From contig CALCJD010000018.1 of NCBI GenBank assembly GCA_937960895.1, positions 30,956 through 94,955 of the forward strand: a stretch of DNA of 64,000 nt. Direction: 5' to 3'. Both the position numbers and the translations under genes were made by a program. Below the pieces are notes generated by a model. The model made no database searches. It was given only the letters and a program-made list of their open reading frames with translations, and was not told the origin of the DNA. The DNA comes from an uncultured Spartobacteria bacterium. Lineage in GTDB: Bacteria; Verrucomicrobiota; Verrucomicrobiia; Chthoniobacterales; Terrimicrobiaceae. Below, one piece after another: positions 60,214-64,000 of this stretch. Numbering within the stretch: the first letter of the stretch is position 1; the number at the start of each line of letters is the position of its first letter.

Positions 60214-61067
60214 CACAGTTCGCGGTTGGAGAAGACAAAGGAGGCGAGCACAAAATAGACCGCCACGTAAACCCATCCGAGGAAGAACGTCTTCAGGAAG
60301 ATGGCCGTGGGAATGGCCGCCCCGGCGATGACATCGTCGGCAAGGTTGAAGGCCTGAAGGTCGGGAAAGAGGAGGGCGATGAGGCCGGTCAGGGGACGGG
60401 TCCAGAGTTGCATGTTGACCTTGTCCTGAAGCCAGTACTCCCGGGCGGTCGCCTGCAGGTTGCCGATGAAATAGACGGCGGCGCTGATCATCACGGTGAA
60501 CAGCGTGCTTGTGGCAAAGGTCGAGATGAACAGGGTCATCGAGGCGAGCAGGGCCGACTTCACGAAGATGATCAGGATGCCGGGGACCAGGTTGGCATTG
60601 AAGGTGGCGTCCTTGATGGATTTCACCGCAAAGGCGAGATCCTCGCCGGACGCCGTGCTGCGCGCTTCGGCCAGGGCGGTTTGTTCACGCAGCCAGAGGA
60701 CGACGCAGAACACGCCGCTCATGATCAGGACAAAAAGAAAGAGCAGGATGATGATGCCGGCCAGCTTGCCGGCCAGGTAGGCGAAGCGGGGAACCGGCTT
60801 GGCCAGCAGGGTGTAGATCGTCCGGTCCTCGGAATCCTTCGGCAGAAAGTTGGCGGTGGCCAGGATGGCGAGCAGCGAGGTGAAGATCGCCATCGCGCCC
60901 AGACACACATCCTTGATCATTTGAAACTGCGCCTCGACCCGGAGTTCCGCCATGAAGGCCGAACTGCCGATGGCAACCAGGGCGAAGATGAGGATGATGT
61001 AAAAGACCTTCTGTCGAACCAGTTCAGTGAAGGTGTTGCGGGCGATGGTGGCAATACGGGTGAACAT
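60213..61067 (-). CDS. ABC-2 type transporter permease
   Basis: This 284-residue protein has six predicted membrane helices and the start TRIATIARNTFTELVRQKVFYIILIF of ABC-2 permeases of the NosY/GldF kind. ANFLPKDSEDRTIYTLLAKPVPRFAYLAGK is the typical cytoplasmic loop, and a large periplasmic loop (about 128-165) follows. No ATP-binding partner gene is next to it in the window. It is co-transcribed with the TPR-like gene. Confidence 0.85.
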   Translation of the reverse strand: MFTRIATIARNTFTELVRQKVFYIILIFALVAIGSSAFMAELRVEAQFQMIKDVCLGAMAIFTSLLAILATANFLPKDSEDRTIYTLLAKPVPRFAYLAGKLAGIIILLFLFVLIMSGVFCVVLWLREQTALAEARSTASGEDLAFAVKSIKDATFNANLVPGILIIFVKSALLASMTLFISTFATSTLFTVMISAAVYFIGNLQATAREYWLQDKVNMQLWTRPLTGLIALLFPDLQAFNLADDVIAGAAIPTAIFLKTFFLGWVYVAVYFVLASFVFSNREL

Positions 61068-61090
61068 GGTGGGTCAACGGGAGGAGAATC

Positions 61091-61876
61091 TCACAAATGG
61101 CGGCGTTTGGCAGGACGTTTTTTTCCGGGAACAGGGAAATGGGTGCCCACGTCCCGGCCTTCGATGGCGGCGGTGATCTGTCCCGGTTTGCGTCCGTCGA
61201 GGATCCAGGTCGGGATGCCGTGGCGGACGGCGAGATCCACCGCCTGGAGCTTGGCCCGCATGCCCCCGACGGACATCTCGCCCTTGTCGGGACGGACGTA
61301 CTGAAAAACCTCCCCGACGTTCCTGGCGACCGGGATGCGGTTTCCCTCGGAATCGGCGAGTCCGTCGGCGGAGGTGAGCAGCAGAAGCCGGTCGGCCTCC
61401 ACCAACTGCGCCACCTCGGCGGACAGCCGGTCGTTGTCCCCGAAACGGATTTCCTCGAGGGCCACGGAGTCGTTTTCGTTGATGATGGGAATCACATCCC
61501 GCGCCTGGGTCAGACGGTCGAGGGTGTTGCGCGCGTTCTGGCGGCGCATGCGGCTGTCGATGTCGTCATGCGTCAGCAGCAGCTGGGCGACCCGAAGGCC
61601 GTGCCGGCGAAACGACGTGGCATACAGACGCATCAGTTCGGGCTGTCCGGCCGCCGCGCAGGCCTGCTTGCCGGGAAGGTCCTCGGGGCGCTTGGTCAGT
61701 CCGAGGACGTGGACCCCCGCCGCGATGGCGGCGCTGCTCACCACCACGCAGGAATGACCGGCCCGGACCAGGCCGGCGATTTCCGCGCAGAAGCGACGGA
61801 TTTGTCCGGCGTCCAGTGCGCTGCCTGCCGAACGGGAAAGAACGCCGGTGCCGAATTTCAGTACGATGCGAGACAT
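61091..61876 (-). CDS. proB: glutamate 5-kinase, short form
   Basis: The ATG at 61876 gives 261 residues of amino-acid-kinase fold: IVLKFGTGVLS, VVVSSAAIAAG, GQPELMRLY, PIINENDSVA, FGDNDRLSAEVA and VGGMRAKLQAVDLA. It makes glutamyl phosphate for proline synthesis. The C-terminal PUA domain of the E. coli enzyme is absent, as in several other bacteria. proA is not adjacent. The 145-bp spacer after it toward 62.0 kb contains no gene. Confidence 0.92.
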   Translation of the reverse strand: MSRIVLKFGTGVLSRSAGSALDAGQIRRFCAEIAGLVRAGHSCVVVSSAAIAAGVHVLGLTKRPEDLPGKQACAAAGQPELMRLYATSFRRHGLRVAQLLLTHDDIDSRMRRQNARNTLDRLTQARDVIPIINENDSVALEEIRFGDNDRLSAEVAQLVEADRLLLLTSADGLADSEGNRIPVARNVGEVFQYVRPDKGEMSVGGMRAKLQAVDLAVRHGIPTWILDGRKPGQITAAIEGRDVGTHFPVPGKKRPAKRRHL

Positions 61877-62021
61877 GAAGGAGAAAGTGTCCAGTGAAAG
61901 GGAAAGAAAAGGGAGGATCAAGTCCCGTTGCGTCCGTCGCGGAAAACGGGGGTGTCCAAAGGTGATGGGAGGGAACGATTTGCTTTGCCATCGGGGCGGG
62001 CGTGCTTCTAAAAGCCTCGCC

Positions 62022-64000
62022 ATGTTCCCGGCGTTTGCATTTCGTAACTGGTTTGGAAAAATCAAGGGCGGCGTGGCGATGGTCCTGGCGGGAATGGTTC
62101 CGATGGTCCTGTCCGCCCAGGAGACCCAATGGCTGGTCGATGAGATCGGTCCCTGGTCCGAAAACCTCTACTAGAGCAATGGCGTGCCCGCTCCGGAGAC
62201 CACGGCCATCATCACCAACGGCGGCACAGCCACCCTGGGTGACGATCTGTTTGCCGGGCACTACCAAACCTTGTTGCTGGGCACCGGGGGAGGACAGGCG
62301 GGCACGGTGATGCTTTCCGCCGGGTCCCTCAACGGAGCCACGGCCCGTCTGGGCCAGGTCGCGGGAAGCACCGGTTCCGTGGTGGTCTCGGGAGGTGCCT
62401 GGAACAACGGGACGCTTTTTGTCGGGGACGCCGGGACGGGAACCCTGACGATCACCGGGGGAGTGGTGTCCGGGGGGAACGCGACCTTGGGCTGGGCGGC
62501 CGGATCGCAGGGAACCGCGACCGTCTGGGGAGGAACCTGGACGCAGGTGAACCTGGAGATTGGAAACCAGGGTTCGGGAACCCTCGCCCTCCACGGCGGA
62601 CAGGTTTCCAGCACGGTGGCGACGCTGGGTGTCGGTGCCGGGTCGGAGGGGGCGGCCACGGTTTCCGGTGGGACATGGGATGTCGCGATTGATGTTTTTG
62701 TGGGCCTGGGAGGCACCGGAGCCCTCACCATCACAAGCGGAACGGTGAGCGCGCAACAACATGTGTATCTGGGGCTGGGTTCGGGAAGCGGCACCCTGAG
62801 TCTCAATGGCGGTGTCCTGGCCACCCGGCAGGTATTGCGGGGGGATGGCAGTGGCAGCGTCTCCTTCCAAGGCGGCACGCTGCGGGCGTTGGACAACCAG
62901 TCCAATTTTCTGCCGTTCTCAACGAGGGCGGGGCAAAGATCGATTCCCATGGTTTTGCCGTGGGCATTGAAACTGCGCTGAGCGGGGCCGGAGGATTGAC
63001 CAAACTCGGGGAGGGAATCCTGACCCTTTCCGGAACCAATTCGTACGCGGGCGGCACGGAGGTGCAGTCCGGCACGCTGGCCATTGTCAACGGCGTCGTC
63101 GCCCACAGCCTCGCCGACACGGTGGTGGGATCGGTGCCGGACGGCACGGCGGCCTTCCGATTGGAAGGCGGATCCCTGGAAAATCGGTCCGCGTTTCTCG
63201 GGGCGGCAACGGGTGCGACGGGGTCCGCCACGGTGGTGAGTGGAACCTGGGTGGTCGGATCCGAGTTGGTGATCGGAGAGGCCGGCACCGGAAGCCTGAT
63301 TCTCGAAGGCGGGTCCGTGGCGGTGAGTGGAACCACCACGGTGGGCGCCTTGGCCGGCAGCGCGGGGTCGCTCACCCTTTCCGGGGGCGAACTGGCGACG
63401 CAGCGGGTGGTTCAGGGCGCGGGCGATGCCGTCATCACGTTGAACGGGGGCACCCTGCGGGCCACGGCCGATGCGGCCGACTTTATTGCGGGCACCGTCA
63501 CCATCGGATCCGGCGGGGCGCACATCGACACCGAAGTCCATACCGTCGGGCTGAACGCCTTGGGCGGAAGCGGCGGACTGCACAAACTGGGCACCGGCAC
63601 CCTCATTCTGTCCGGCGGTAATACGTATGCCGGGGACACCCATGTTGCGTCGGGCACGCTGGTGATCGGGAGCGGGGTTTCCGTTTCCCATGCCGCCGGG
63701 GATGTCGTGGTGGGCGGGCCGAACGCCACCCTGCTGCTTGTCGGCGGAGAGATTTCCAGCCACAGCGGCCGGATTGGAAACGAACTGGGTTCCGGCGGGG
63801 AGGTGCGGATGACGGGCGGCGTCTGGACGAACGGTTCCGACCTCTTCGTGGGGGAAAATGGCTCCGGCCTTCTGACTCTGGAAGGCGGCACCTTGGTTTC
63901 CAGCGCCTCGGGCATCCTGGGGGCCTACCAGGACTCCTTCGGTTCCGTTACGGTGACCAGCGGAACGCTTGTCAGCGCCACGGATCTCGACATTGCGGAC
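62022..64000 (+). pseudogene. beta-strand-repeat surface protein gene (autotransporter-associated repeat), disrupted and cut by the window end
   Basis: The ATG at 62022 starts a signal peptide (GGVAMVLAGMVPMVLSAQ). An in-frame amber TAG at 62172-62174 interrupts the frame, probably a TGG Trp codon in the NWSNGVP-type context, since SNGVPAPETTAIITNGG follows in frame. Repeats of about 40 residues follow (GTGTLTITGG, LGWAAGSQGTATVWGGTW, LEIGNQGSGTLALHGG). Near 62915 a lost base shifts the frame: continuing one base on, NEGGAKIDSHGF leads into two autotransporter-associated repeats (KLGEGILTLSGTNSYAGGT and KLGTGTLILSGGNTYAGDT) and stays open to 64000. It would be secreted; sequencing errors are the alternative to pseudogenisation. 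Confidence 0.75.

Noticed and set aside
62261..63763. A 500-codon minus-strand open frame opposite the repeat protein
   Set aside because: The plus strand shows repeated beta-strand motifs; the minus translation is Pro/Ala/Arg-rich complement of those repeats.

Overview
The window is a high-GC, densely coded stretch of a bacterial chromosome. It is most likely from a member of the Verrucomicrobiota. That placement is inferred from the gene mix (complex-polysaccharide enzymes, a secreted protein with autotransporter-associated beta-strand repeats, an L25/Ctc fusion, a GT9 glycosyltransferase) and was not tested phylogenetically. About 65 protein genes, one TPP riboswitch and several hairpin terminators can be supported. 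No tRNA, rRNA, CRISPR array, insertion sequence or phage module was seen.

Layout. 1-2.6 kb: DUF2237, DJ-1/PfpI and two SAM methyltransferases. 2.9-9.3 kb: carbohydrate block (acetyl-xylan-esterase-like hydrolase, GH2 beta-mannosidase, heparinase II/III-like lyase, PfkB kinase). 9.3-14.6 kb: signalling block with a single-domain response regulator, a DUF1328 membrane peptide, and bphO-bphP followed by a REC-HisKA-HATPase-REC hybrid, that is, a biliverdin-forming heme oxygenase, a bacteriophytochrome and a candidate partner. 14.8-22.4 kb: tightly overlapping housekeeping genes (nuoB-nuoC-rnd-nadC, then ctp-tsaD and a REC-GGDEF-EAL protein). 22.4-28.2 kb: VWA protein, pabB, a secreted Pro-rich protein, prs-rplY-pth-rpsF-ssb ending at a strong terminator. 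28.3-30.9 kb: an unusual GspE-type ATPase fused to an N-terminal signal sequence, Pro-rich linker and membrane segments, then a CvpA-like protein. 31-33.2 kb: TPP riboswitch and thiC. 33.4-38 kb (minus strand): RNA 2',3'-cyclic phosphodiesterase, gap-pgk-tpiA, aroK and a cold-shock protein. 38.1-39.6 kb: purE and tsaC. 39.7-43.6 kb (minus): VWA protein, sensor kinase and OmpR-type regulator. 43.9-46.9 kb: rbfA-nrnA-truB-ribF. 46.9-52.5 kb: aroE and gltX (minus), yqeY-like, ispD, M16 peptidase and HAD hydrolase (plus). 53-62 kb: CvfB-like, DUF423, L,D-transpeptidase, bifunctional nuclease, gamma-carbonic anhydrase, HU, mdh, GT9, phosphoesterase, TPR-like protein, ABC-2 permease and proB. 62.0-64.0 kb: a large beta-strand-repeat surface protein gene, running off the window, that is broken by an in-frame amber codon and a frameshift.

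Style of the genome. Clear Shine-Dalgarno sequences are rare; the DUF1328 gene is a striking exception. Many genes are joined by start/stop overlaps of the form NTGA using ATG, GTG or TTG, which suggests translational coupling. Several gene ends carry perfect GC-rich hairpins without a U-tract.

Most notable observations: the GspE-like fusion with a promoter whose predicted start coincides with its GTG codon; the broken repeat protein; the complete bphO-bphP-hybrid kinase cluster; nuoB-nuoC separated from the rest of complex I; and a low-GC minus-strand coding remnant near 52.5-52.9 kb.
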